The position numbers and the translations under genes are program-made. A stretch of 64,000 bases of DNA from JAVJUV01 sp047314965 (GTDB lineage Bacteria > Pseudomonadota > Alphaproteobacteria > Rhodobacterales > Rhodobacteraceae): NCBI RefSeq assembly GCF_047314965.1, contig NZ_JBLBVK010000044.1, forward strand, positions 1 to 64,000, written 5' to 3'. The notes under the pieces were generated by a model. It saw nothing but the letters and a program-made list of their open reading frames with translations, searched no databases and was not told the origin of the DNA. Positions 1 to 8,248 of the stretch are shown one piece after another; within the stretch, counting starts at the first letter, position 1; each line of letters opens with the position of its first letter.

Positions 1-138
1 ACATCACCACCAGCCGTCAGCTTCAGCTCAATCTCACGCAGCAGCTTCAAGATGTCTTCGTCTGAATGTCGCTTCCTCGCCATGCCCAATCCCCCTCTCG
101 CGGCCAAAGTAATGGCCCAGTTCTAGGGGGGAAGGACA
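1..138 (-). mobile_element. IS3-family insertion sequence, left end (partial)
   Basis: The minus strand from 83 to 1 encodes the first 27 residues of a transposase OrfA: it begins MARKRHSDEDILKLLREIE, which I recognise as the N-terminus of IS3-family (helix-turn-helix) OrfA proteins. Upstream of that ATG the minus strand continues about 55 bases to a candidate terminal inverted repeat that starts TGTCCTTCCCCCCTAG at position 138, which fits the TG...CA ends of this family. The rest of the element lies outside the window. The element end is fused directly to the interior of an allophanate hydrolase gene. The exact boundary is inferred from where homology to that enzyme begins. Confidence 0.75.
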
Positions 139-1451
139 GAATCGTAACCTTTGCACTGGGGACCGATACCGCCGGGTCGGGCAGGGTGCCGGCCGCCCTG
201 AACAATATTGTCGGGCTCAAGCCGACACTTGGCGCGATCTCAAGTACCGGCGTGGTGCCTGCATGCCGGACGCTGGATACGATCTCGATCTTCGCTTCAA
301 CGGTTTCGGATGCCTGGGCGGCTTATCAGGTGGCGGCGGGTTACGATGATGCCGACTCGTTCTCCCGCAGGATAGCGGTGCCGTCTCTGACGACCCCACC
401 GCGAAGTTTGCGGGTCGGCGTGCCTGACGCCGCCACGCGGGAGTTTTTTGGCGATAGGGATCAAGCCGCCAGTTTCGACGCCGTGCTGAAGCGACTGTCC
501 GATCTTGGCGCAACCATCATCGAACTCGATTTCACCCCGTTCTTCGAAGTGGCGAAAATGCTCTACGAGGGCGCCTGGGTGGCGGAACGCCTGAGCGTGG
601 TCGAAGACCTGTTCCGCCGGGATCCCGAGGCGCTCCACCCCGTCACGCGACAGATCATCGGGGGCGGCGAAAGCCTGTCGGCCGTCGATGCCTTCCGCGG
701 CATCTATCGGCTGACAGATCTGAAAAGACGGACCGAGCCGCTGCTAGAGCAGATTGATGCGCTTTGCGTTCCGACGATTCCGACGTTCTACTCTGTTGCT
801 GATCTGGACGCGGATCCGATCGGACCGAATTCCCGCCTCGGCACCTACACCAATTTCGTCAATCTGATGGATCTCTGCGGGATCGCGGTGCCGTCTGGTC
901 CGCGACCAGACGGGAGGCCGGGAAGTGTCACGCTGCTTGCGCGCGCCGGCGAGGACGTCGTCGCGGCTGCGCTTGCAGAAGAGATTCACCGTTCGGCCGA
1001 TCCATGCCTTGGAGCTACGACCCATCGGCTGCCGCCGGCGACGCCTTCCGTTGCGGGACCGGTTCCGGGTGAGTTTGCTCTGGCTGTTGTCGGGGCCCAT
1101 ATGTCGGGACTTCCGCTGAACCATGAACTGACATCCCGTGGTGGGCGGTTCCTGTCCGCTGCGGAGACGTCAGGCTCATATCGGCTATACGCGTTGGCAG
1201 GCGGGCCGCCGCAGCGTCCCGGCATGCTTCGCTCGGAACCTGGCGCAGCAATCTCTCTGGAAGTCTGGGCGATGCCGGCCAAGGGGTTCGCGGACTTTGT
1301 TTCGTCCATTCCGTCGCCGCTCTCGATCGGAACAATAGAGCTCTCGGACGGCAAAAAGGTTAAGGGTTTCCTTGTGGAGGCGGCCGGAACGGAAGGTGCA
1401 ACGGACATCACCAGCTTCGGAGGTTGGCGTTCTTATCTAGAATCTGTCTAA
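139..1451 (+). pseudogene. Allophanate hydrolase, 5' end removed by IS insertion
   Basis: The reading frame resembles allophanate hydrolase (AtzF type; amidase-signature enzyme that hydrolyses urea-1-carboxylate to ammonia and CO2) from the motif FALGTDTAGSGRVPA onward. That segment holds the cis-Ser/nucleophile Ser region of the Ser-Ser-Lys triad, but the upstream part carrying the catalytic Lys is absent because an IS end abuts it. The C-terminal accessory domain is present, with VVGAHMSGLPLNHEL and the terminal GGWRSYLE. About 437 residues remain of a family length near 600. The open frame running back into the IS to an ATG at 66 is fortuitous. Without the Lys it should not be a functional amidase. 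No urea carboxylase gene is visible; it may lie on the far side of the IS. Confidence 0.8.
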
Positions 1452-1801
1452 GGTGCGGACTCACGTAATCCATCAAACGTCGTTCGGTTTACATTCCCAT
1501 ACGCTGTTGAGTGCCGCGAGCATCAAGTTCGAGTCTATTAAGCATCGGGAAGAGGCGCTGGCTAAGCGATGAGAAATGAAAGAGCCTTATGTCGTCGTCA
1601 TTGACACCGACCGATATCTCTCGACGCCCCACCGTGGCACCTGGTGAGATGTCGCCGTGCCGACAGTCAGCGATCGGAGCGAAGTCGTGGAAAAGCGCGC
1701 AAATTTTATCGAGAGCATGAAAACGTAGCGGGCAGACTGAGGTGCGTTCTCCGGCCCAAAACGAACTTCAATGACGAAGCCGTTCCTTTCGTGTTTCCGG
1801 T

Positions 1802-1860
1802 GAATTTCCTCTCTATAAGGATGCTAAGATTCCGCGTCGAAACTATGCCGAGCCCCCTCA
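1802..1860 (+). repeat. ~58-bp dispersed repeat, copy 1
   Basis: The segment aligns without gaps to 2410-2467, at roughly three quarters identity by eye, sharing the core CTCTATAAGGATGC. Read in the frame beginning at 1802, both copies give a peptide PLYKDA(K/E)I(P/S)RR, and several differences fall at third codon positions. This suggests the repeat is a fragment of a once-coding sequence. In this copy the frame is closed by stops on both sides (TGA at 1772, TAG at 1880). The family is not recognised. Confidence 0.55.
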
Positions 1861-1983
1861 TAAGGCGCCCGACTTTCCCTAGGACATGCTGCAACCAGCA
1901 CATCAACCCGGCAATCGCGGCTCAGGATTGCCCCCCCGCTTAAAGCCCTTGGTTCCCGAGCGGATTTCGAAGCGCCGTCTATC

Positions 1984-2006
1984 ACGTGAGTAGAAGCAAC
2001 TCACGT
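1984..2006. promoter_or_regulatory. Inverted repeat, likely operator of the HTH gene
   Basis: A perfect 8-bp inverted repeat, ACGTGAGT then 7 bases then ACTCACGT, lies just in front of the start codon of the HTH-encoding frame at 2012. Size and placement are typical of an autoregulatory operator. Function is inferred from position only. Confidence 0.5.
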
Positions 2007-2011
2007 ACTGG

Positions 2012-2485
2012 ATGGCCCAAATGACATACTCACCTACCGCCCGCATGCTCGAAGAGGCAATTGCGAACTCGTCGCTCACCCAGGCTGAAATCGCGCGCCG
2101 CGCAGGCTTTCCCAAGCCTAACGTCCTCTCGATGATGAAGTCGGGTCTGACCAAGGTCCCGCTCGCATTAGTCGCATTGGCAGTTAATGTCGCGGCGGCG
2201 ATGGTTCTGGTTCCGCACCGAGCGGGTGACGCAAACGTTCGGGCGGTTTGGCTGTTCTCGCGCAATGACGCAATTGGAAATGCTGCCGTTGTTGCTGCAG
2301 CGGCTTTTGTTGTGCTGACAGGAAGTTCGTGGCCCGATCTGATTGTCGCTTTCGCTATCGCGGCTCTCCGAGGCTGTGGCCAGCGTACGGCGCAGTTGGT
2401 CTTCGCGATGAAACTCCCCTCTATAAGGATGCCGAGATTTCGCGCCGGAAACATCCCGTGCTCCCTCTGCGCGCTCGCCGAGTAG
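2012..2485 (+). pseudogene. Chimeric ORF: XRE-type HTH head fused to CDF transporter tail
   Basis: Residues 1 to about 51 read as a helix-turn-helix start (MTYSPTARMLEEAIANS, then QAEIARRAGFPKPNVLSMMK), as in small XRE-like regulators. From about residue 52 the sequence changes abruptly to the C-terminal part of a cation efflux/CDF-like membrane protein, with the characteristic VRAVWLFSRNDAIGNAA and SSWPDLIVAFAIAAL. The final 25 residues fall in repeat copy 2. Both partners are truncated at the junction near 2165, so this looks like a deletion or recombination fusion and not a designed protein. A second ATG at 2021 is an equally good start. Whether the fused ORF is expressed is unknown. Confidence 0.65.
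2410..2467 (+). repeat. ~58-bp dispersed repeat, copy 2
   Basis: Counterpart of 1802-1860 in direct orientation, about 608 bases downstream. In the PLYKDAEISRR frame this copy stays open further to the right than copy 1. It overlaps the tail of the chimeric HTH/CDF ORF in another frame. A 10-base segment here (CCCCTCTATA, 2417-2426) recurs inverted at 2494-2503. Confidence 0.55.
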
Positions 2486-2634
2486 GGCTCCGATATAGAG
2501 GGGACGGGGAGGGCATAGCTACAGTCTTGGCTACAGGCTCTCCCAGTGGCGGGCGTCGCAAGCGAGGAACTAGTCGTTCGCGGGGTCCCCCTCCAGTCGT
2601 CCAACCGTGGCAGAATGTTTTTGGGGCACATGTC

Positions 2635-3630
2635 TCAACGGCCAGCATTCGCGGCGGTTGTTTCACGTCGTTTTCTCAGAAGTTGCAGAACCGAAGATGA
2701 ATTCGATATCTGGGCAGGCAGCGCTTGGCTCCAGGCTCTTGCGGACTGATAGCGTTTGTTCGCATCCAGCCTGAGAGCGTTGTCGATCGAACCCAGCACC
2801 ATCTCCTGATACCCGGGATATTGACCCGAAAGCGGCACGTAGGGATCAGATTGTCCCTGTGCCACTGCAGCCATTCGCTCGTTGCTGGGGGCAGGTGCGT
2901 TGCCGCTGATCAAGTGGTACATCGTGGCACCCAACGAGTAGAGGTCGCTGGCCACGGTCTGCTCGGCGCCCTTGAGGTAGTTCTCTGGCGGGGAGTAACC
3001 GTCCTTGACGGCCAGGAGCGATGTCCGTGTGCGCTCCGAAACTTTTTCACGAAGGACCGCGGCTCCGAAATCGATGAGAACAGGATTGTCTTGGGAGTCC
3101 ACGATGATGTTGTCCGGGGCGATATCACGGTGCAGCATGCCTTCACCGTGCATATAATCCAGCGTCGTCAGAAGCCGCGACAGAAGGCGGACGACGGACT
3201 GGGGGCTGCAATGCTCGTCCTTGGCGTTAGCATAGTCGAGAAGCTCCCGTCCCTCGATTAGGTCCAGCGCAATGTAGGCTGTGTCGTTTTCCTCGAATAC
3301 CTGGTGCACGGCAACGATGTTCGGATGGCTCAGTCTGGCAAGGTGGCGCGCCTCGCGTACGAACATGCTCACGATCGTGCGGTAATCATGTTCAAATCCC
3401 GTCTTTCGGGGGCGAACCGTGAGACCGTCACGGATGGACAGCACACCGGGAAAGCATTCTTTCAGAACGACCTTTCGATCCAGGCTGTTCGTGGCGAGGT
3501 AGGTGATGCCAAATCCGCCCATGCCGAGGTAGCGATCAATCGAATACTGCCCGCGCAGCAGTTGAACACCAGGTGCAAGCACCTGTGCGGGTCGCTCCAA
3601 ATAGGCTGCATTTTCGGTCACATCTTGCAT
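2635..3630 (-). CDS. Serine/threonine protein kinase (Hanks type), cytoplasmic
   Basis: The 331-residue protein has a complete Hanks-type kinase domain: glycine loop GMGGFGITYLA (about 36-46), VVLKE with the ATP-binding Lys near 57, catalytic loop HRDIAPDNI near 167, DFGAA near 187 and GYSPPENY near 211 in the activation segment. The domain ends near 305 and only a short Ser/Arg-rich tail follows, with no transmembrane segment or sensor domain, so it should act in the cytoplasm. An in-frame upstream ATG at 3738 would add 36 unconserved residues. I prefer 3630 because the family-like sequence begins there, though its ribosome binding site is weak. The substrate is unknown; no phosphatase or FHA gene is adjacent. 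Confidence 0.85.
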   Translation of the reverse strand: MQDVTENAAYLERPAQVLAPGVQLLRGQYSIDRYLGMGGFGITYLATNSLDRKVVLKECFPGVLSIRDGLTVRPRKTGFEHDYRTIVSMFVREARHLARLSHPNIVAVHQVFEENDTAYIALDLIEGRELLDYANAKDEHCSPQSVVRLLSRLLTTLDYMHGEGMLHRDIAPDNIIVDSQDNPVLIDFGAAVLREKVSERTRTSLLAVKDGYSPPENYLKGAEQTVASDLYSLGATMYHLISGNAPAPSNERMAAVAQGQSDPYVPLSGQYPGYQEMVLGSIDNALRLDANKRYQSARAWSQALPAQISNSSSVLQLLRKRRETTAANAGR

Positions 3631-3673
3631 CGACGGCGAATTATCTCTTTCGGTCTCGGGACGCCGAGAGCTT

Positions 3674-3687
3674 ATTGCGCGAGCAAT
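3674..3687. promoter_or_regulatory. Short palindrome upstream of the kinase gene
   Basis: A perfect palindrome, ATTGC-GCGA-GCAAT, lies 44 bases upstream of the kinase start in the intergenic region shared with the divergent XRE regulator gene. It is a candidate operator by position only. Confidence 0.25.
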
Positions 3688-3911
3688 TGGGACCAAATTA
3701 GGGCACAAAGCCGGTAATTGGTGCGGTTTTCTGTTCAATAAGCCGAATGGGACACGCTTTTCGCAGTTTTCTGAATGAGTTGGCGTCTCAAACCTGCATC
3801 CGAACCTAGTTTGGCATGCGACCTGTGCCTTGTGGCCACATCTTTCAAAACGAATAAGATTCGGTTGTTAACATTGTTGGTTGCTCTACCTAAGATGGTT
3901 TCGAGGGGCAT

Positions 3912-4361
3912 ATGAATCGTGGGCAAGGGGTAGAAGCCATCATGGCGCAAGCTTCCGATTTCGCAGTCTATCGACTGGTAGGGCAGCGCTTGCGTTCGTT
4001 GCGGACTTCGCACGGATTGACGCAGGCCCAAGTCGCAAAGCTCATTGATGTGAGCCCGCAGCAGTATCAAAAATACGAAGATGCCCAGACCAAGTGCAGC
4101 CTTGCCGCCGTATTGGCGCTGGCCGGGTATTACGGTGTCACGGTCGAGTCTATTGTAAACCCGGAGGGTGCTGGTCCATCTGATCTCGCTCTATCGCTCG
4201 AGAACCGCCTGGGGGACGACATTGATTTGTCCCGTCTTTCAAACCTTGACCTCGAGATGCTGAACCGGTTGGTGGACGCGTTCGTGCACATTCCCAACAG
4301 GATGGAAAAAGTTCGGATCGTCGAGCTCATGGAGGCGATGAAATCCGCGCATGTCGAATGA
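3912..4361 (+). CDS. XRE-family transcriptional regulator
   Basis: The 149-residue protein carries an N-terminal helix-turn-helix (about residues 22-78; VGQRLRSLRTSHGLTQAQVA then VSPQQYQKYEDAQTKCSL), matching Cro/CI-type regulators, followed by a short helical C-terminal part ending MEKVRIVELMEAMKS. It is divergent from the kinase gene and about 130 bases upstream of the type I secretion genes on the same strand, so it may control either. A GAGGGG motif sits just before the ATG at 3912. An alternative start at 3942 (MAQASDF) has a less clear ribosome binding site. No ligand domain is visible. Confidence 0.85.
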   Translation: MNRGQGVEAIMAQASDFAVYRLVGQRLRSLRTSHGLTQAQVAKLIDVSPQQYQKYEDAQTKCSLAAVLALAGYYGVTVESIVNPEGAGPSDLALSLENRLGDDIDLSRLSNLDLEMLNRLVDAFVHIPNRMEKVRIVELMEAMKSAHVE

Positions 4362-4488
4362 TTTTGCGATGCTGGGCCGTTTCGCGCTTTTGAACATGGC
4401 AGAGTGTAGTCAGGTCACCCTTTTGCGGTGCCATCATGGCATGAGTTGACGCACGCTTTGGATTGACCCACTGTTCTTACCGAAATTC

Positions 4489-6234
4489 ATGGGTTTATCT
4501 ATGTCAAAGCATTCTCCGGCCGGGACAACGAAAAATTCGGCATTATCCGATGCGCTGCGTGGTTCGCGCCATTTTCTCCTTTTCGCATTCGCCTTCAGCA
4601 TATTCGTGAACCTCCTGATGCTCACGGGGCCGCTGTTCATGCTTCAGGTCTATGACCGCGTCTTGGGCTCTCGTTCCGAGGAGACTCTGGTGGCGTTGCT
4701 GATCCTTGTGGTTGGACTCTACGCACTGATGTGGCTCCTCGATTTTGCGCGGACACGGCTCATCGCACGATACGGGGCGCGCTTTCAAAGCCGCCTGGAC
4801 GACCGGGTTTTCAAGGCGCAACTGACCCAGGATCGCCGCACGCCCGAAAGTCAGTCAGCCAGTCGAGATCTGGAGGCGGTTCAGAGTTTCTATGCTTCTC
4901 CCGCACTTACGGCGCTCATGGATGCCCCATTCACACCGTTGTTTGTTGGCGTAATCTTCGTTTTCCACCCGTGGCTTGGCTGGTTCGCCGTCATTGGTGG
5001 GCTGATCCTGATCGCGATCACGACGCTGAGCCAGGTTCTTACGTCAAGTCGTGTTGCCGAAGCGCAGAGCACAGTCGAGGCTGCGCACCGTTTCGCTGAC
5101 AACGCGCGACGCGCGTCGGAACTCATCCGTAGTCAGGGCATGCTCGGACCGATCGCGGAACGGTTTTTGGAACGGCGTTCGACAGCCCTTCAGAAGAATA
5201 TGGGCGCTGTTGACTGGACCGGCGCCTTCTCGACCTTCACCAAGGCCTTTCGCCTTTCATTGCAGTCTCTGGTTCTTGCGCTTGGTGCCTGGCTGGTGCT
5301 GCGCGGAGAGATCACGGCCGGTGCAATGATCGCTGCGTCCATCCTGCTTGGGCGGGCGCTTGCGCCGATTGAGCAAATCATTGGACGTTGGCCGCAAATC
5401 GCACGGGCAAGGCAGGCAAGGGCGTCGCTTGAAAAGTTCCTGACCGAAAGTCCGGTGCCACAGCCTCGCACGCGGCTTCCGCGACCCAAGGGGCAGCTGG
5501 ACCTGAAAGGCGTTACCGTGACCACCGCTCCGGGTAGCCCTCCTGTTCTCTACAACATCACCTGTGCCATCGCGCCCGGCGAGGCTCTTGGTGTCATCGG
5601 GCGAAGCGGCGCAGGAAAGACCACCATTGCAAAGACTATCCTTGGCCTCATCGAACCCAATATCGGGGAGGTCCGTCTCGACGGTGCCTTGATATCGCAT
5701 TACTCTCCGGAAGACCTCGGTGCCCATGTCGGATATCTGCCGCAGGATCCCATGTTGATCACCGGTACGATTGCCGAGAACATCGCGCGCATGTCGCTTG
5801 AACCTGACAGCGAAAAGGTCGTGGAAGCCGCGAAGAAAGCCAAGGCACACGAGCTCATCTTGTCGCTTCCCAACGGTTACGAGACTCGTATCGAGGACAA
5901 CCAGATTGGATTGTCCGGTGGTCAGCGACAAAGAATAGCACTCGCCCGCGCTCTCTACGGAGAGCCGGTCTTGCTTGTTCTCGACGAACCGAACTCTGCG
6001 CTTGATCAGGAAGGAAGCGAGGCATTGAACGCGGCAATCCGCATGATGAAGGGAGAGGGGCGCTCGGTCGTTATCATGACCCATCGTCCTGTCGCGATTG
6101 CCGAGTGCGATAACTTGATGGTTGTCGAGAACGGTCGCGTAAAAGCGCTTGGACCCCGTGACGAGATCATCAAGTCGATGATGAAAAACGCACCGGATAT
6201 CCAGCGCGCGATTGGCGGGAGCGACTCGAGATGA
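4489..6234 (+). CDS. Type I secretion system permease/ATPase (PrtD/AprD type)
   Basis: The 581-residue protein is an ABC exporter half-molecule: an N-terminal transmembrane domain (about 25-310) starting LRGSRHFLLFAFAFSIFVN, then a nucleotide-binding domain with Walker A GRSGAGKTT near 370, signature LSGGQRQRIALARAL near 474 and Walker B LLVLDEP near 494. There is no C39 peptidase or CLD domain, which fits the PrtD/AprD group that exports RTX-type proteins with C-terminal uncleaved signals. It overlaps the next gene, the membrane-fusion partner, by four bases (ATGA). An alternative start is 4501 (MSKHSP). No RTX substrate or TolC-like gene is visible nearby. Confidence 0.93.
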   Translation: MGLSMSKHSPAGTTKNSALSDALRGSRHFLLFAFAFSIFVNLLMLTGPLFMLQVYDRVLGSRSEETLVALLILVVGLYALMWLLDFARTRLIARYGARFQSRLDDRVFKAQLTQDRRTPESQSASRDLEAVQSFYASPALTALMDAPFTPLFVGVIFVFHPWLGWFAVIGGLILIAITTLSQVLTSSRVAEAQSTVEAAHRFADNARRASELIRSQGMLGPIAERFLERRSTALQKNMGAVDWTGAFSTFTKAFRLSLQSLVLALGAWLVLRGEITAGAMIAASILLGRALAPIEQIIGRWPQIARARQARASLEKFLTESPVPQPRTRLPRPKGQLDLKGVTVTTAPGSPPVLYNITCAIAPGEALGVIGRSGAGKTTIAKTILGLIEPNIGEVRLDGALISHYSPEDLGAHVGYLPQDPMLITGTIAENIARMSLEPDSEKVVEAAKKAKAHELILSLPNGYETRIEDNQIGLSGGQRQRIALARALYGEPVLLVLDEPNSALDQEGSEALNAAIRMMKGEGRSVVIMTHRPVAIAECDNLMVVENGRVKALGPRDEIIKSMMKNAPDIQRAIGGSDSR

Positions 6235-7526
6235 GTAAGCAGCCGTCCTATAGCGGTACGATGCCGCTCACGATCGGGTTCTTGGCGCTGGCTCTACTTG
6301 TGGGCGGCGTCGGCGTCTGGAGCGTGAGAACCGAGATTTCTGGAGCCATCATCGCTCCGGGCATGATCGTTCTGGAAAACAACCGGCAGGTTGTTCAGCA
6401 TCCGGAAGGCGGAATCGTGGAACGTATCGAGGCCCGCGACGGCGATCAGGTCAAAGCCGGCGACCTTCTGATCCAACTCGACGATACACTTCTTCGTTCG
6501 GAACTCGCGGTTGCCGAGTTGCAGCTGATCGAACTGCGCGCGCGCCGTGGCCGTCTCGAGGCGGAACGCGATCAGGCGGATGACATACGGTTCCCGGATG
6601 AACTTCTGGCTCTGGATAGCGAGCAGGCGAGGGCGCAGATAGAGGGCCAGCGCGTGCTTTTCGTCGCTCGCAAGGAAACTCTCGAAAAGGAATTGAGCCA
6701 GCTTGTCGAGCGCACGCTTCAGACCCGGAACCAGATCGAAGGGGCCGAAGCTCAGCTTGCCGCGCTCAACACTCAGGAAGAACTGGCTTCCGAGGAACTC
6801 GTCGTGCAGGAAGATGCCCTGTCGCGTGGTCTGACGCAGTCGGGAAGGGTGTCGACCCTCCGACGTGAGGCCGCCCAGTTGCAGGGTCAGATCGGGCAGC
6901 TTCGCTCCGATATCGCACGGTTCAGGGGAGAAATCGCCAGCTTCGAGATCGAAGCGGTCAGGTTGCAGAACGCACGGCGCGAAGCGGCCATAAGCGAGTT
7001 GCGCGATATCCAGTTCCGGGAACTCGAACTGACGGAACAACGCGGCAGCCTGCTCAAACGCCTTGACCGCCTCGACATCCGCGCACCAGTTGCTGGCATT
7101 GTGTACGGCTCAACGGTGTTCGCGCAGAATTCGGTGGTCCGGTCGGCCGAGCCTCTGCTCTACATCATTCCGCAAGACCAGCCGCTGATCGTAAACAGCC
7201 GGGTCGAGGCGATACACATCGACCAGGTCCATGTCGGCCAGGCTGCGACGCTTCGCTTCAGTGCCTTCAATCAACGGCTCACGCCCGAGGTCACCGGACA
7301 AGTCACCTCGGTTTCAGCGGACGTGTTCCAGGACGAGGTGACGGGATTGACCTACTATCGCGTAGACCTCATTCCGCTCGAGGAAGAGCTGCCGAAACTC
7401 GCGGATCAGAGTCTGCTGCCCGGCATGCCCGTCGAAGCTTACCTGAAGACGGAAAACCGGACGCCGTTGTCCTATCTGACCAAACCGCTCACAGACTATT
7501 TCGGACGGGCATTCCGGGAAAGCTGA
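6231..7526 (+). CDS. HlyD-family type I secretion periplasmic adaptor
   Basis: The 431-residue protein is a membrane-fusion protein that would link the ABC exporter to an outer-membrane TolC. It has one N-terminal membrane anchor (about 11-30), a biotinyl-lipoyl-like segment (VVQHPEGGIVERIEARDGDQ) and a long coiled-coil hairpin of roughly residues 95-270 rich in Glu, Gln and Arg. A beta-barrel domain follows, with the family C-terminal signature VEAYLKTENRTPLSYL. Translational coupling to the upstream ATPase (ATGA overlap) indicates a two-gene operon. A strong GC-rich hairpin follows the stop, so the operon probably ends here. Confidence 0.93.
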   Translation: MSKQPSYSGTMPLTIGFLALALLVGGVGVWSVRTEISGAIIAPGMIVLENNRQVVQHPEGGIVERIEARDGDQVKAGDLLIQLDDTLLRSELAVAELQLIELRARRGRLEAERDQADDIRFPDELLALDSEQARAQIEGQRVLFVARKETLEKELSQLVERTLQTRNQIEGAEAQLAALNTQEELASEELVVQEDALSRGLTQSGRVSTLRREAAQLQGQIGQLRSDIARFRGEIASFEIEAVRLQNARREAAISELRDIQFRELELTEQRGSLLKRLDRLDIRAPVAGIVYGSTVFAQNSVVRSAEPLLYIIPQDQPLIVNSRVEAIHIDQVHVGQAATLRFSAFNQRLTPEVTGQVTSVSADVFQDEVTGLTYYRVDLIPLEEELPKLADQSLLPGMPVEAYLKTENRTPLSYLTKPLTDYFGRAFRES

Positions 7527-7534
7527 GGGCCGAG

Positions 7535-7560
7535 GGCCGGCCAATCACGGCCGGCCTTTG
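7535..7560 (+). terminator. Rho-independent-like terminator after hlyD-type gene
   Basis: GGCCGGCC, a six-base loop, and GGCCGGCC again (7535-7542 and 7549-7556) followed by TTTG lie directly after the adaptor stop codon and before the convergent aldolase stop. The U-tract is short, so efficiency is uncertain. It could serve both convergent genes. Confidence 0.6.
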
Positions 7561-7561
7561 T

Positions 7562-8218
7562 TCAGCTGTCCTTCACGCCGTACCCGGCGAACAGTTTCAG
7601 ATTCCTCTCGATCTCTTCGGTCGAGAGGAGAACGGGTTCTCCAAGTTGAGCGGCAAGATAGTACTGTCTCGCCAGCGTCTCGAGTTCCTCGGCGCGCCAC
7701 ATGGCCTTTTCCAGACCTGCTCCGCCGGCAACCATCCCGTGGTTGGCCATCAGGCACGCGGTACGCCCCTCCATCGCCGTGATGACCGCATCGGCCAGTT
7801 CATGCGTTCCGAAGGTCGCGTACTCAGCGCATCGTACGTCGACGCCGCCAAATGCCGCGACCATGTAGTGACAGGCCGGGATCGGTCTCCGAAGAATGGC
7901 CAGCGCCGTGCAATAGGTCGGATGGGCGTGAACAACAGCGGATATGTCGCTGCGATCCTTGAGAAGTCTCCAATGGAAGCCCCACTCTGTTGAAGGCTTC
8001 AACGGCCCATCCCATCCTCCCGTCATGTCGCCCGAAAGGTCCATCGAGGCAATCAGATCAGGTGTCATCCTGCGATACGGTGTAGCCGAAGGCGTGATCA
8101 GCATTCGGTCCTCGTACCGGACCGATATGTTGCCTGACGTTCCCTGGTTCAGGCCGCTTGCATTCATTTCAATGCAGGCGGCGATGATATCTTTTCGTGC
8201 GTCTGTTTCCGTGCCCAT
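7562..8218 (-). CDS. Class II aldolase/adducin family protein (fuculose-phosphate aldolase-like)
   Basis: The protein (218 residues from the second ATG) matches class II aldolases such as L-fuculose-1-phosphate aldolase, which cleave sugar phosphates to dihydroxyacetone phosphate and an aldehyde using zinc. Motifs seen are LNQGTSGNISVR near 22, PSTEWGFHW with the catalytic Glu near 75, the zinc ligands in HAHPTYC near 95, and NHGMVAGG near 158. The substrate cannot be read from sequence; members also include ribulose-phosphate epimerases and salvage-pathway aldolases. A decayed histidine phosphatase gene lies just upstream on the same strand, so the pair may once have been a small sugar-phosphate operon. 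The ATG at 8221 is an alternative start one codon earlier. Confidence 0.85.
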   Translation of the reverse strand: MGTETDARKDIIAACIEMNASGLNQGTSGNISVRYEDRMLITPSATPYRRMTPDLIASMDLSGDMTGGWDGPLKPSTEWGFHWRLLKDRSDISAVVHAHPTYCTALAILRRPIPACHYMVAAFGGVDVRCAEYATFGTHELADAVITAMEGRTACLMANHGMVAGGAGLEKAMWRAEELETLARQYYLAAQLGEPVLLSTEEIERNLKLFAGYGVKDS

Positions 8219-8248
8219 CACGTGATCCGTTGCTACCCGGAACCGCGG

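Larger units (their letters stand above)
1452..2011. other. Degenerate non-coding stretch
   Basis: About 560 bases separate the allophanate hydrolase remnant from the chimeric HTH ORF. I see no convincing gene: short frames here are interrupted and match no family I recognise. It contains the first copy of a ~58-bp repeat (1802-1860) and ends with an inverted repeat at 1984-2006. The base composition is less GC-rich than the core genes further right, consistent with acquired and decayed DNA. Confidence 0.5.
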
